The notes: generated by a model from the letters alone, not told the origin. Counted from the first letter of the stretch, positions 1 through 8,857 are shown. The stretch: DNA of 64,000 nucleotides from DASSUW01 sp963844405 (GCA_963844405.1 CAWJNZ010000007.1:1302001-1366000); one strand, 5' to 3'. Numbers and translations: made by a program.

Positions 1-54
1 GCGCATTTCCGTCCACGGCGGCCATAATGCCTGGGTGGGCGGGGATTTGACATC

Positions 55-990
55 TTGAGAGCGCCCGCGCACATCTACTGGCGCCGCCGGCTGGCGGTGC
101 TCGGCGTGCTGGCCGCCGCCGTGCTGGTCGTCCTGCTGCTCGCCGGCAACGGCGGCAGCGACGCCGACCCGCCGGGGCCCGCCGCGGCGGTCCAGGAGCC
201 GCCGCCGCCGGAGCTGCCGCGCGGCGGGCGCAGCGTGTTCCCGGAGCACCGCGTCGTCGCCTTCTACGGCGCTCCCCAGGCCCGCGCGCTGGGGGCGCTG
301 GGCATCGGCAGCCCGCGCGGGGCGGTCCGCCGGCTGGAGCGCGAGGCGCGCCGCTACCGCCGCAAGGAGCGCGCCGAGCTGCCCGCGCTCGAGCTCATCA
401 CGGTCATCGCCAACGCCCATCCCGGCGACGACGGCATGTACCGCACGCGCCAGGAGGACAAGGTGATCCGGCGCTACCTGCGCGCCGCCCGGCGCGCCAA
501 GGCGCTGCTGCTGCTCGACATCCAGCCCGGCCGCTCGGACTTCTTCACGGAGACGACGCGGCTGCGCAAGTGGCTCCGCGAGCCCGACGTCGGACTCGCG
601 CTCGACCCCGAATGGCGCGTGACCGCGGGCCAGGTGCCCGGCCAGGTGATCGGCCAGGTGGGCTCGCGCGAGGTCAACGCCACGTCGGCCTGGCTGGCGC
701 AGCTCGTGGAGGAGCACGACCTCCCGGAGAAGCTGTTCGTCATCCACCAGTTCACCGACGACATGGTCGACCACACGGAGCTCAAGCTGCGCGAGGGGCT
801 CGACATCGTGCTCAACGTCGACGGCTTCGGCGGGCAGGAGATCAAGAAGGCCAAGTACCGCAACTTCGCGCGCGAGGCCAAGGACTTCCACCACGGCTTC
901 AAGCTCTTCTACGAGGAGGACACCGACCTCATGTCGCCGCGCCAGGTGCTGCGCATGCGACCGCGTCCCTCGCTGATCGTCTACGAGTAG
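55..990 (+). CDS. Membrane-anchored or secreted protein of unknown function
   Basis: The predicted product is 311 aa from a TTG start; an in-frame stop lies at 25-27 and no ATG or GTG precedes the hydrophobic segment. Residues about 13-30 form one strongly hydrophobic stretch (AVLGVLAAAVLVVLLLAG), followed by a Pro-rich linker, so the rest is probably extracytoplasmic. The body begins with VVAFYGAPQ and contains LLLDIQPG and VGLALDPEW, short blocks that look like the strand ends of a glycosidase-like or TIM-barrel fold. I recognise it only as the sort of conserved hypothetical found in high-GC actinobacteria and assign no reaction. It lies 72 bp upstream of the acyl-CoA dehydrogenase pair on the same strand, with no evident functional link. 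Confidence 0.7.
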   Translation: MRAPAHIYWRRRLAVLGVLAAAVLVVLLLAGNGGSDADPPGPAAAVQEPPPPELPRGGRSVFPEHRVVAFYGAPQARALGALGIGSPRGAVRRLEREARRYRRKERAELPALELITVIANAHPGDDGMYRTRQEDKVIRRYLRAARRAKALLLLDIQPGRSDFFTETTRLRKWLREPDVGLALDPEWRVTAGQVPGQVIGQVGSREVNATSAWLAQLVEEHDLPEKLFVIHQFTDDMVDHTELKLREGLDIVLNVDGFGGQEIKKAKYRNFAREAKDFHHGFKLFYEEDTDLMSPRQVLRMRPRPSLIVYE

Positions 991-1062
991 GGGTGCCCAC
1001 CGGCGGACGCTCCACACGTTCTCCGGCGGTGGGCGGGCCCCCAGGTCGATTACGGTTCGCGC

Positions 1063-2247
1063 ATGGACCTGAACGACACGCCCGAGCTGGCTGACTACCG
1101 CGGCCGGGTCCGCTCGTGGCTCGAGGAGCACGCCGGCGAGGCGCCGCCGGTCGACGACGTCCCCGCGCGACGCGAGTGGCAGCGCAAGCTGGCGGAGGCC
1201 GGTCTGGCGGCCGTTACGTGGCCGGCCGAGTACGGCGGCCAGGGCCTGGGGCCGCTGCACCAGGTAGTCGTCAACCAGGAGATCGGCCGCGCCGGCGTGC
1301 CGGGGATCTTCGACCTGATCGGCGTCGGCATGCTCGGGCCGACGATCATCGCCCACGGCGACGAGGACCAGAAGCAGCGCCACCTGGGCCCGATGCTGGC
1401 GGCCGACGAGGTGTGGTGCCAGCTGTTCTCCGAGCCGGCGGCGGGATCGGACCTGGCCGGCATCCAGTCGCGCGCGCGGCGCGAGGAGGACGGCGGCTGG
1501 CGGCTCTCCGGCCAGAAGGTGTGGACGACCAACGCCCAGTACGCGGCGTTCGGCCTCCTGCTCGCGCGCACCGACGCCGACGTGCCCAAGCACAAGGGCC
1601 TGACGATGCTCGTCGTGCCGATGGACGCCGAGGGCATCAGCGTCCGCCCGCTGCGGCAGATCTCCGGCGAGGCGCACTTCAACGAGGTGTTCTTCGACGA
1701 CGTGCGGCTGCCGCCGGGCAGCGAGGTGGGGCCGGTCGACGGCGGCTGGGGCGTGGCGATGACCACGCTGATGTTCGAGCGCGTGGCGATCGGCCTCGGC
1801 GGTGAGGGCTTCGGCTGGCGCGCCGACCGCTTCGCCCACGCGCTGGTCGGCGACGAGACGGCCGTGCGCGACGGCGAGGTCCGCCACCGCTTCGGCGAGA
1901 TCGCGGCCGAGTTCCTGGCCCTGCGCTTCCTCGGCTACCGCACGCTGACCACGCTCCAGCAGGGCCGCGTGCCGGGGCCGGAGGCGGCCTTGGCCAAGGT
2001 GACGACGATCCGCGCGGCGATCGCCGCCGGCGAGCTGATCTGCGACGTGCTCGGGCCGGAGGCGCTGGCCGACGAGCGCTTCGCCACGCTGGTGTCGGAC
2101 ATGCCCGGCTTGAAGTCGGCCGGCGGGACCGAGGAGATCCTGCGCTCGATGGTCGGCGAGCGGGTGCTGGGCCTGCCGCCGGAGCCGCGGCTCGACAAGG
2201 GCGTGCCGTTCAGCGAGCTGCGCGCGCGCGAGGGGGTGCCGTCGTGA
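1063..2247 (+). CDS. Acyl-CoA dehydrogenase, first of a pair
   Basis: The 394-aa product has the usual length of a flavin-dependent acyl-CoA dehydrogenase, which introduces a trans-2 double bond in acyl-CoA thioesters and passes electrons to ETF. Family hallmarks are FSEPAAGSDLAG followed by GQKVWTTNAQYA in the middle beta domain, and the C-terminal helical end GTEEILRSMVGERVLGLP. The ATG at 1063 puts the conserved N-terminal helix at the start. Its TGA overlaps the GTG of a second dehydrogenase (4-nt overlap), so the two are translationally coupled. In actinobacteria such adjacent unlike pairs often form mixed heterotetramers acting on sterol or branched side chains; that role is inference here. 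Confidence 0.93.
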   Translation: MDLNDTPELADYRGRVRSWLEEHAGEAPPVDDVPARREWQRKLAEAGLAAVTWPAEYGGQGLGPLHQVVVNQEIGRAGVPGIFDLIGVGMLGPTIIAHGDEDQKQRHLGPMLAADEVWCQLFSEPAAGSDLAGIQSRARREEDGGWRLSGQKVWTTNAQYAAFGLLLARTDADVPKHKGLTMLVVPMDAEGISVRPLRQISGEAHFNEVFFDDVRLPPGSEVGPVDGGWGVAMTTLMFERVAIGLGGEGFGWRADRFAHALVGDETAVRDGEVRHRFGEIAAEFLALRFLGYRTLTTLQQGRVPGPEAALAKVTTIRAAIAAGELICDVLGPEALADERFATLVSDMPGLKSAGGTEEILRSMVGERVLGLPPEPRLDKGVPFSELRAREGVPS

Positions 2248-3290
2248 ACTTCGCGCTGTCCGACGAGCAGCAGTTCCTCCAGGACGCGGCGCGCGGCGCG
2301 CTCGGCCGCGTCAAGACCGTCGAGGCGGCGCGCGAGGCGCTCGACGGCGCCGAGCTGCCGGACCTGTGGCCGACCGCGGTCGAGGCCGGCTGGACGGGCA
2401 TGCTGATGCCGGAGGAGGCCGGCGGCGCCGGCCTCGGCGCCATCGAGGCGATGCTCGTCTTCGTCGAGCTCGGCCGCGTGCTCGCCTCGGTGCCGCTGCT
2501 CGGGCATCTGCCGGCCACGCTGCTGTATCCCGACGAGGCGCTGGCCGACGGCACGCTGCGCGCGGCGTTCGTGGCCGCCGACCCGGCGGACTGGACGACC
2601 GATCCGCGCGAGGGCCTGCGGCGGGCGCCCGCTCCCCGGTTCGAGGACGGGGCGCTGACCGGCGAGGTCGCCTGGGTGCCCGACGCTCCGGGCGCCGACA
2701 TGTTCCTGGTGGTCTGCCAGGGCGGCCAGGTCGTGATGACCGAGGACGCCGAGGTCGAGCCGGTGCGCCGCTACGACGCCACGCGCTCGCTCGGGCACGT
2801 GCGCTTCCACGGCTCTCCGGCGTCGCGGGTCGACGCCGACGGCGCCGCCGCGTGGCACCTGGTGCAGGCGCTGATCGCCGCCGAGTCGGTCGGAGCGGTC
2901 GAGGTCGCGCTCGAGACGGCGGTCGCGTACGCCAAGGAGCGCCACACCTTCGGCCGCGCGATCGGCTCCTACCAGGCGGTCAAGCACGAGCTCGTGGAGA
3001 TCCTCCGGCGGCTCGAGAACGCGCGGTCGCTGATGTTCTACGCGGGCTGGGCGTGGCAGGACCGGCCGGACGAGCTGGCGCTCGCCAGCGCCGCCTTCCG
3101 GACGGCGGCCGGCGGCGCGGTCGACCACGCGACGCGGGCGCTGATCTCGGTCCACGGCGGCATCGGCGCCACCTGGGAGCACGACGCGCCGCTCTACTTC
3201 CGGCGCGCGCAGCTCTCGCGCCGGCTGCTGGGCGGCACGGCCGGCGCCTCCGGGCGGGTGGCCGACGAGCTGTTCCGCGCGGCGGCGTGA
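2244..3290 (+). CDS. Acyl-CoA dehydrogenase, second of a pair
   Basis: This 348-aa protein is a second, shorter acyl-CoA dehydrogenase. The N-terminal helical domain starts NFALSDEQQFLQDAARG, and the C-terminal domain has the typical KERHTFGRAIGSYQAVKHEL and HGGIGATWEHDAPLYFRRA blocks. The central beta domain is less conserved than in the partner encoded just upstream, which fits a subunit of a mixed complex. The GTG start lies inside the upstream stop codon, and its own TGA overlaps the next GTG start, so three genes are stacked in one operon. The substrate is unknown. Confidence 0.92.
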   Translation: MNFALSDEQQFLQDAARGALGRVKTVEAAREALDGAELPDLWPTAVEAGWTGMLMPEEAGGAGLGAIEAMLVFVELGRVLASVPLLGHLPATLLYPDEALADGTLRAAFVAADPADWTTDPREGLRRAPAPRFEDGALTGEVAWVPDAPGADMFLVVCQGGQVVMTEDAEVEPVRRYDATRSLGHVRFHGSPASRVDADGAAAWHLVQALIAAESVGAVEVALETAVAYAKERHTFGRAIGSYQAVKHELVEILRRLENARSLMFYAGWAWQDRPDELALASAAFRTAAGGAVDHATRALISVHGGIGATWEHDAPLYFRRAQLSRRLLGGTAGASGRVADELFRAAA

Positions 3291-4219
3291 TCGCCTGGAC
3301 CCATGACCGCTGGCGCTTCCCGCTGCCGGAGCGCCACCGCTTCCCGATCGACAAGTACACGCTGCTGCGCGAGCGCGTGGAGGCCGACGGCGTCGAGGTG
3401 CGCGACGCCGAGCCGGTGCCGTGGGCGTGGCTGGAGGCCGTCCACGATCGCGCGCTGCTCGAGCGCATCCGCACCGGCGGGCTGAGCGTGCGCGAGGAGC
3501 GCGGCCTCGGGCTGCCGTGGTCGCCGCAGCTCGTCGAGCGCGGGCGGCGGTCGGTCGGCGGGACCGTCGCCGCGGCGCGGCTGGCGCTCGAGCGCGGGCT
3601 GGGCATGAACCTCGGCGGCGGCACCCACCACGCAGGCCGCGCGTTCGCGCGCGGCTACTGCCTGTTCAACGACGTCGTCGTCGCGCGGACGGTCACGGGC
3701 GTACGGCGCGTGCTCGTCGTGGACTGCGACGTCCATCAGGGGGACGGCACCGCCGACCTGCTGGGCGACGACGGCGACGCCTTCACGCTGTCGGTGCACG
3801 GCGCGCGCAACTACCCGTGGAAATCGGTTTCGTCCTCCGTCCTCGCAGGCTCGGACGTCGGACGACGTTACACCTCCGACCTCGACGTCGACCTCCCGAG
3901 CGGCACCGGCGACGAGCCGTACCTCGCTGCGCTGGCCCCGGCCCTGGACGATGCGGTGGCGCGCGCCGAGCCCGAGCTGGCCTTCTACCTGGCCGGCGCC
4001 GACCCGTGGGAGGGCGACCGCCTGGGGCGGCTGTCCTTGACGAAGGCGGGCCTGCTGGCGCGCGACGAGCTCGTGCTCGACCGGCTGGCCGGCGTCCCCG
4101 TCTGCGTGGTGCTCGCCGGCGGCTACGCCGAGGACGTGCGCGACACCGTCGACATCCACGCCGCGACGGTCGCCGCCGTCGCCCGGCGCGTCGAACCGCA
4201 GGCCTCCGGCGCGCGTTAA
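3287..4219 (+). CDS. Histone deacetylase-family hydrolase
   Basis: A 310-aa zinc-dependent deacetylase of the arginase/HDAC fold, in bacteria usually acting on acetylated polyamines, sugars or small amides rather than histones. The GTG start at 3287 overlaps the upstream stop codon. Diagnostic motifs are GGGTHHA (about residues 110-116, the two catalytic-relay histidines), DCDVHQGDG (about 146-154, zinc ligands Asp and His), LAGADPWEGDRLG (third ligand Asp) and LAGGYA near the C-terminus. All expected metal and catalytic residues are present, so it should be active. Coupling to two acyl-CoA dehydrogenases suggests catabolism of an acylated compound, which is inference. Confidence 0.92.
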   Translation: MIAWTHDRWRFPLPERHRFPIDKYTLLRERVEADGVEVRDAEPVPWAWLEAVHDRALLERIRTGGLSVREERGLGLPWSPQLVERGRRSVGGTVAAARLALERGLGMNLGGGTHHAGRAFARGYCLFNDVVVARTVTGVRRVLVVDCDVHQGDGTADLLGDDGDAFTLSVHGARNYPWKSVSSSVLAGSDVGRRYTSDLDVDLPSGTGDEPYLAALAPALDDAVARAEPELAFYLAGADPWEGDRLGRLSLTKAGLLARDELVLDRLAGVPVCVVLAGGYAEDVRDTVDIHAATVAAVARRVEPQASGAR

Positions 4220-4249
4220 CCCCTCTGTCGTCTCCTGGAGGAAGGTCAC

Positions 4250-4669
4250 ATGCGCACGCTGCCCATCATCGCGGTGCTGGTCGCCGCGCTCGTGCTCGCC
4301 GCTCCCGCCGGCGCCGCGGTCAAACGCCTGGAGACGAACCTGCGCGGGAGCGCGGCCACCGACGCGGACGGCCGCGGGACCGCCAAGCTGCGCCTGAACC
4401 GGGAGCGCAGGCGGGTCTGCTTCACGATCACCGTGCGTAACATCGACGACGTAGTGGCCGCCCACATCCACCGCCGCAGCGACGGCGGCATCGCGGTCGA
4501 CCTCATCACCGCCCCGGCGTCCGGCAACCGCTTCACCGGCTGCACGGAGGACGTCGCCAGGAGCCAGATCCGGCGGATCCTCCGCCGCCCGCGCCGCTTC
4601 TACGTGAACGTGCACACGACGCCCTACCCGGGCGGCGCGATCCAGGGCACGCTCCGCCGGCCCGACTGA
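4250..4669 (+). CDS. Secreted CHRD-domain protein
   Basis: A 139-aa protein with a cleavable-looking signal peptide (residues about 1-22, ending PAGAA) and one CHRD domain, a beta-sandwich fold named after chordin and widespread in secreted bacterial proteins. The domain is recognised by the spaced pattern VVAAHIHRR, VDLITAP, FYVNVHTTPYPGGAIQGTL, where the last block is the most conserved part of the family. A strong Shine-Dalgarno (ggagg, 4236-4240) precedes the ATG at good spacing. No enzymatic function is known for the family. It ends just before a perfect hairpin terminator. Confidence 0.9.
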   Translation: MRTLPIIAVLVAALVLAAPAGAAVKRLETNLRGSAATDADGRGTAKLRLNRERRRVCFTITVRNIDDVVAAHIHRRSDGGIAVDLITAPASGNRFTGCTEDVARSQIRRILRRPRRFYVNVHTTPYPGGAIQGTLRRPD

Positions 4670-4683
4670 CCCCCTCACCCACC

Positions 4684-4714
4684 GCCGCCGCTCCGACACC
4701 CCCGGAGCGGCGGC
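4684..4714 (+). terminator. Hairpin terminator after the CHRD gene
   Basis: A perfect 12-bp stem, gccgccgctccg at 4684-4695 pairing with cggagcggcggc at 4703-4714, closes a 7-nt loop. There is no U-run, as is common for actinobacterial terminators. It separates the CHRD gene from the tRNA that follows. Confidence 0.75.
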
Positions 4715-4737
4715 GCCCCTAAGCTGTCAGGCGCAGC

Positions 4738-4809
4738 GGGGGCGTAGTGGTAATGGGAGCACGCGGCCTTTGCAAGGCTGAAGTAGGGGTTCGATTCCCC
4801 TCGCCTCCA
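4738..4809 (+). tRNA. tRNA-Ala (anticodon UGC)
   Basis: The 72-nt cloverleaf has a 7-bp acceptor stem (gggggcg with cgcctcc) containing the G3-U70 wobble that identifies alanine tRNAs, an anticodon stem cggcc/ggctg around loop tttgcaa (anticodon tgc at 4771-4773), and a T arm agggg-ttcgatt-cccct. The discriminator is A and CCA is not encoded. It reads GCA codons and wobbles to other GCN. Confidence 0.95.
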
Positions 4810-4865
4810 CTCGACCAGGGAATCCCCTGATGCGGCGGGGTCGCCGGCTCGGCGACGCTGGCGGC

Positions 4866-6182
4866 ATGACGCGCTTCCTCTTCGCCACCATGCCGGCCGC
4901 CGGCCACGTCGGGCCGCTCGTCCCGCTCGCCCGCGAGCTCGTCGAGCGCGGGCACTTCGTGGCCTGGTACACCGGCGAGGGCTACCGCGACAAGGTCGAG
5001 GCGACCGGCGCGGCGTTCCACCCGCTGGTCCACGCGCCCGACCGCGACGTCAGCCAGATGGACGCCCAGTTCCCCGAGCGCGCCGAGCTCAAGGGGATCG
5101 CGAAGTTCAAGTTCGACGTCCGCGAGGTGTTCATCAAGGCCGTCCCCGGCCAGGTCGCGGACCTCGAGGCGCTGCTCGACGAAGTGCGGCCCGACGTGAT
5201 CGTCGCCGAACCGGGCGTGGCCGCCGCCGCCAGGGTGATCGAGCAGCGCCACGGCGTCCCGTGGGCGACCTGCAACATCAGCGCGTTCTCGATGCGCAGC
5301 GCCGACACCGCGCCGTTCGGCCTCGGCCTGCAGCCGCGGCCGGGCCGCCTCGGCCGGCTGCGCGACCGCGCGCTCAACGCGTTCGTCCACCAGACGGTCT
5401 TCCGCTCGCTCGACCGCCACTACCGCGCGATGCGGCACGAGCTGGGCCTGGAGGGGCCGGCGGCCGGGCTCTTCGACGAGACGCTCTCGCCGTACCTGTA
5501 CCTGCAGCCGACCGTCCCGTCGTTCGAGTACCCGCGCGGCGACCTCGCTCCGCAGGTCCACTTCGTCGGCCCGCTGCTGCCGCCGGCGCCGGCCGGCTAT
5601 GCGCTGCCGGTCTGGTGGGAGGAGATGGTCGCCGACGCGCGGCCGGTCGTGCTGGTCACCCAGGGCACGGTGGCCACCGACCCGCAGGAACTGCTGCTGC
5701 CGGCGCTCGAGGCGCTGCGCCACGAGCCGGTCCAGGTCATCGCCGTCACCGGCGGGCCGGATCCGGCCGACCTGCCGGCCGCGCCGCCGAACGCCCGCGT
5801 CGAGCGCTTCGTGCCGTTCGCGGCGCTGATGCCGCAGGTGGCCGTCCTGGTCACCAACGGCGGCTACGGCGGGCTGCACTTCGCGCTCGCCCACGGCCTC
5901 CCGCTCGTGGTGGCCGGCGCCACCGAGGAGAAGCCCGAGCTGGTGGCGCGCGTGAACTGGAGCGGCGTCGGCGTCGGCATGCGGACGCAGCGGCCCACGC
6001 CGCTGCAGGTGCGCACGGCGGTGCGGACGGTGCTGTCAGAGCCCGAGCACGCGGCGCGGGCCGCGGCGATGCAGGCGGAGATGGCCCGTTACGCGGGCGC
6101 CGAGCACGCGGCGGACCTGCTCGAGCGGCTCGCCGCCGGCGGCGCGCCGGTGCTGGACGGCGAAGCGCTCGTGGCCGTCTAG
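4866..6182 (+). CDS. GT-B glycosyltransferase, macrolide/UGT type
   Basis: A 438-aa nucleotide-sugar-dependent glycosyltransferase of the UGT/MGT-like GT1 group. The N-terminal acceptor domain opens with FLFATMPAAGHVGPLVPLA, the classic start of the fold, which is why the ATG at 4866 is preferred over the in-frame one at 4830. The C-terminal donor domain has VLVTQGTVATDP and VTNGGYGGLHFALAHGLP, the latter replacing the usual HGG-type donor-binding motif. Such enzymes modify lipids, antibiotics or carotenoids. There is no biosynthetic neighbour (tRNA upstream, hairpin downstream), so the acceptor cannot be inferred. Confidence 0.9.
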   Translation: MTRFLFATMPAAGHVGPLVPLARELVERGHFVAWYTGEGYRDKVEATGAAFHPLVHAPDRDVSQMDAQFPERAELKGIAKFKFDVREVFIKAVPGQVADLEALLDEVRPDVIVAEPGVAAAARVIEQRHGVPWATCNISAFSMRSADTAPFGLGLQPRPGRLGRLRDRALNAFVHQTVFRSLDRHYRAMRHELGLEGPAAGLFDETLSPYLYLQPTVPSFEYPRGDLAPQVHFVGPLLPPAPAGYALPVWWEEMVADARPVVLVTQGTVATDPQELLLPALEALRHEPVQVIAVTGGPDPADLPAAPPNARVERFVPFAALMPQVAVLVTNGGYGGLHFALAHGLPLVVAGATEEKPELVARVNWSGVGVGMRTQRPTPLQVRTAVRTVLSEPEHAARAAAMQAEMARYAGAEHAADLLERLAAGGAPVLDGEALVAV

Positions 6183-6195
6183 CGACGCTCGGCTC

Positions 6196-6225
6196 CGGGC
6201 CGCGCGGCGGCAACCGCGCGGCCCG
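6196..6225. terminator. Strong hairpin between convergent genes
   Basis: A 12-bp stem: cgggccgcgcgg (6196-6207) pairs with ccgcgcggcccg (6214-6225) around a 6-nt loop. It sits 14 nt after the glycosyltransferase stop codon and would act as its terminator; being symmetric it could also serve the gene arriving from the right. Confidence 0.75.
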
Positions 6226-6318
6226 TGTCGAGCGAGCCGGCCGGAGGACGGAGTCGCTCCGGGGCAGGAAAGCAGACCCGCCCATGTGCTCCGGCTGCCT
6301 CTGTCGAGTTGACGAGGC

Positions 6319-6339
6319 GGACCGCCGTGCAGGCGGTCT
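6319..6339 (-). terminator. Weak hairpin in convergent spacer
   Basis: gaccgcc (6320-6326) pairs with ggcggtc (6332-6338) around gtgca, with a flanking G-U. It lies 62 nt past the stop codon of the acidic minus-strand protein. The rest of the 218-nt spacer 6183-6400 shows no coding or riboswitch pattern that I can support. Confidence 0.35.
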
Positions 6340-6400
6340 CAGACCCTCCATCGGCCGCCGGCGGACAGTCCTTGACCGCCGTGGACGGGTGTCCGGGGCG

Positions 6401-6904
6401 CTACTTGTCCCAGTCGAAGTCGCGCGGCGGGCGCTGCTCGAACCACAGCCGGTCGTGCTCCGGCGTCTCCTGGAGGAAGTCCGGCGTGTCCTCCAGCACG
6501 TCCTCCGCGGGCTCCTCCGGCGACGCCTCGGCCGGCTGCTCGCCGAGCGGGTCCTCGGGCGGCGGCGGCGCGAGCGACTCCTCGGCCGGCACCTCGTCGC
6601 GCTCCTCCTCGAGCCGCGCATCGGACTCGGCGACCCGTGTCTCCGGCTCCAGCGCCTCGATGTCGAAGGGCTCGCGCTCCTCGCCGGCGTCGACCGGCTC
6701 GGCGGCCTCGGCGACCGGCTCGAGGTCGGTCTCCGCGACCGGCTCGTCGGCCGGCGGCTCGTCGGCCTCCGGCTGCGCGAACTCGCCGGCCTGCGGCACC
6801 CCGCCCAGCACCTCGCGCTCCTGGCGCTCCACCTCGCCCGGATCGGCGCCGTGGCGCCGCTTGAGCTCGAGGTGCTCCCGGATGGCGTCGTCGAGCAGTC
6901 CCAT
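6401..6904 (-). CDS. Acidic disordered hypothetical protein
   Basis: A 167-aa protein. The N-terminus MGLLDDAIREHLELKRRHG and following GEVERQEREVLG form a predicted amphipathic helix that I recognise as a recurring start of conserved actinobacterial hypotheticals. Residues about 45-150 are a low-complexity run of Glu, Pro and Ala (repeated EEPAE and PADEP-like units), almost certainly disordered, and the end FDWDK is very acidic and aromatic. There is no catalytic motif. It is transcribed from just beyond the diguanylate cyclase stop codon (15-nt gap), so the two probably share a transcript. Function unknown. Confidence 0.75.
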   Translation of the reverse strand: MGLLDDAIREHLELKRRHGADPGEVERQEREVLGGVPQAGEFAQPEADEPPADEPVAETDLEPVAEAAEPVDAGEEREPFDIEALEPETRVAESDARLEEERDEVPAEESLAPPPPEDPLGEQPAEASPEEPAEDVLEDTPDFLQETPEHDRLWFEQRPPRDFDWDK

Positions 6905-6919
6905 GCCTCTCCGTAAAGG

Positions 6920-8857
6920 CTACTCGCCGGACGCGACGCCGTGAACGCTGCGCGGGGGGCGCGCCGCGCCGGCCGCCCGCACGGTGCGGTTCTTGCCGGA
7001 CCGTTTCGCCTCGTAGAGCGCGGCGTCGGCGGCGGCCACGAGCGCGCCCTTGGAGGCGTCGTCCGCGGTGGCCAGCGACGCGACCCCGAACGACGCGGTG
7101 ACCTTCAGGGTGCCCTCGCCGTTCGGCAGCGGCATCTCGAGCGCCTCGATCCGCCCGCGGACGCGCTCGGCGAACTGGTAGGCGCCCTCGAGGTCGGTCA
7201 GCGGCAGCGCAACCGCCATCTCCTCGCCGCCGTAGCGGGCCGGCTCGTCGACGTCGCGCGAGGACTGGCGCAGCACGCGCGCGACCGCCCGCAGCACGTT
7301 GTCGCCCGTCAGGTGGCCGTAGGTGTCGTTGACCGCCTTGAAGTTGTCGATGTCGAGCATGATCAGCCCGAGCTCGTGGCCGTAGCGGCGGGCGCGCTCG
7401 ACCTCGGCCGTCATGACCTCCTGGAAACGCCGGTGGTTGAAGAGGCCGGTGAGCTCGTCGGTGACCGCCTGCTTCTGCACGGTCTCGTGCAGGTCGACGT
7501 TCTCGACCGACACGGAGGCCTGGTTCGTGAGGTAGGCGAAGAGCTCGCGCTCGCCGTGCGTGAAGGCGCGGTCGCCGCGGGCGACGGAGACGATGCCGAT
7601 CACCTGGTCGCCGTTCTCGTTGGCGCCGAGCGGGGCGGCGAGCGCGCTGGCGCCGCCGACCTGGATCTCCGCGATCTGGCCGGCGTCGATCACCGCCGCC
7701 TCGGCGGCGTGCAGCGCGCGCCGGAAGGCCTCGGGCTCGCCGGTGCGGGCGACCTCCTGCAGCTTGCCCTCGGCGTCGCGGATGGTCGCGCGCCCGGCCG
7801 AGGCGCCGATGCCGTCGACCGCGGTCTGCACGACGATCTCCATGAGGCCGACGCGGTCGAGGCCGGCGGCGAACGACTCGCCGACGCGCCGGATGGCCTC
7901 CTGCAGCCGCGCGCGCTCGCGCTGGAGGTCCTCCAGGCGCGCCTCGAGCTGGCGGGCCATCGAGTTGAACTCCTTGCCGAGGGCGCCGAACTCGTCGTTG
8001 CCCGCGGGCGGCACGGTGACCGAGAAGTCCCCGCGGCCGAGCCGCTGGGCGGCCACCAGCAGGCGCTGGATCTCCGCCTGCAGGCTGCGCGAGACCGCGA
8101 CGGCGAAGACGAAGGCGAGGATCAGGAACGCGACGAAGGGGATGGCCGCCTCGAGCGACTCTCTGCCTGTCGGGTCGGCCGTGTCCTGGCCGGGCATCAG
8201 CAGGCGGACCCTGACCTGGCCGCCGGTGCCGGGTGCGGTGAACGACCGCACCCGGTAGTCGGCGCCGTCGACGGCGGCGCCACCCTTGTCGGGCAGCTCG
8301 GCCGGGGCGGTCGGGTGCGTGGAGGCGAACCGCTGGTCATCGCCCTCGACGACCACGTGGGCGCCCGTCAGCTTCGCGATGCGGGTCGCATACGCCTCGG
8401 GTGACAGCATCGCGACCGTCAGCCGGCCGGTCGGGTTCTCGTCCTCGTCGACCAGCCGGCGCTCGGCCGGAGCCACACCCGGCGGCGAGCCGGTCTGGAA
8501 CCGGCCGACGCCGTCGAGCTCCAGGTCGACGTAGTGCGCCCCGGCCTGCCGGGTCAGCTGGTCGAGACGCCGCTGGATCGCGCGCCGTTCGTTCGGGGCT
8601 TCCATCGCGTCGGCCAGCTTCTGATCGCCGCCGATCCGGGTGGCCACGACGCCGGCGTCGGCCTCCAGCTCGCGCAGGATCTCCTGCGACACGGTCTGCG
8701 ACTCCGCCAGCCGAGCGTCGGTCTGACTGCGCTCCGTGGCCACGATGAGCTGGAACAGGACCACGGCGATCGTGATCATCGGCAGCACGACGATGACCAC
8801 GAAGAAGAGCCGGAGACGGCTCCGGAAGCTCGGGGTGCGGAGCGTGAGGGGGCGCAT
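6920..8857 (-). CDS. Membrane diguanylate cyclase (sensor-HAMP-GAF-GGDEF)
   Basis: A 645-aa integral membrane enzyme predicted to make cyclic di-GMP. In order: TM1 (about 13-38), an extracytoplasmic sensor region of about 200 residues, TM2 (around VAFLILAFVFAVAVS), a HAMP domain (AQRLGRGDFSVTVPPAGND), a coiled linker, a GAF domain, then GGDEF. The active-site motif is GGEEM (about 543-547), an accepted variant of GGEEF, preceded by the product-inhibition I-site RxxD (RDVD) and by DIDNFKAVNDTYGH. Cyclase activity and feedback inhibition are therefore both expected. The organism has a flagellin gene (end of window), so motility control is a plausible output. Confidence 0.94.
   Translation of the reverse strand: MRPLTLRTPSFRSRLRLFFVVIVVLPMITIAVVLFQLIVATERSQTDARLAESQTVSQEILRELEADAGVVATRIGGDQKLADAMEAPNERRAIQRRLDQLTRQAGAHYVDLELDGVGRFQTGSPPGVAPAERRLVDEDENPTGRLTVAMLSPEAYATRIAKLTGAHVVVEGDDQRFASTHPTAPAELPDKGGAAVDGADYRVRSFTAPGTGGQVRVRLLMPGQDTADPTGRESLEAAIPFVAFLILAFVFAVAVSRSLQAEIQRLLVAAQRLGRGDFSVTVPPAGNDEFGALGKEFNSMARQLEARLEDLQRERARLQEAIRRVGESFAAGLDRVGLMEIVVQTAVDGIGASAGRATIRDAEGKLQEVARTGEPEAFRRALHAAEAAVIDAGQIAEIQVGGASALAAPLGANENGDQVIGIVSVARGDRAFTHGERELFAYLTNQASVSVENVDLHETVQKQAVTDELTGLFNHRRFQEVMTAEVERARRYGHELGLIMLDIDNFKAVNDTYGHLTGDNVLRAVARVLRQSSRDVDEPARYGGEEMAVALPLTDLEGAYQFAERVRGRIEALEMPLPNGEGTLKVTASFGVASLATADDASKGALVAAADAALYEAKRSGKNRTVRAAGAARPPRSVHGVASGE

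Noticed and set aside
47..52. ttgaca as a -35 promoter box
   Set aside because: The matching -10 would fall inside the first gene (about 70-76) and the sequence there (cacatct) is not -10-like.
4719..5894. A 391-codon minus-strand frame across the tRNA and glycosyltransferase
   Set aside because: It runs through a tRNA gene and opposite a clear GT-B enzyme; no protein pattern.
6226..6400. Possible riboswitch, SRP RNA or other RNA in the convergent spacer (ggggcaggaaagcagaccc)
   Set aside because: The SRP tetraloop-stem and other family signatures are missing and the strip lies downstream of both genes; only hairpin terminators are supportable.
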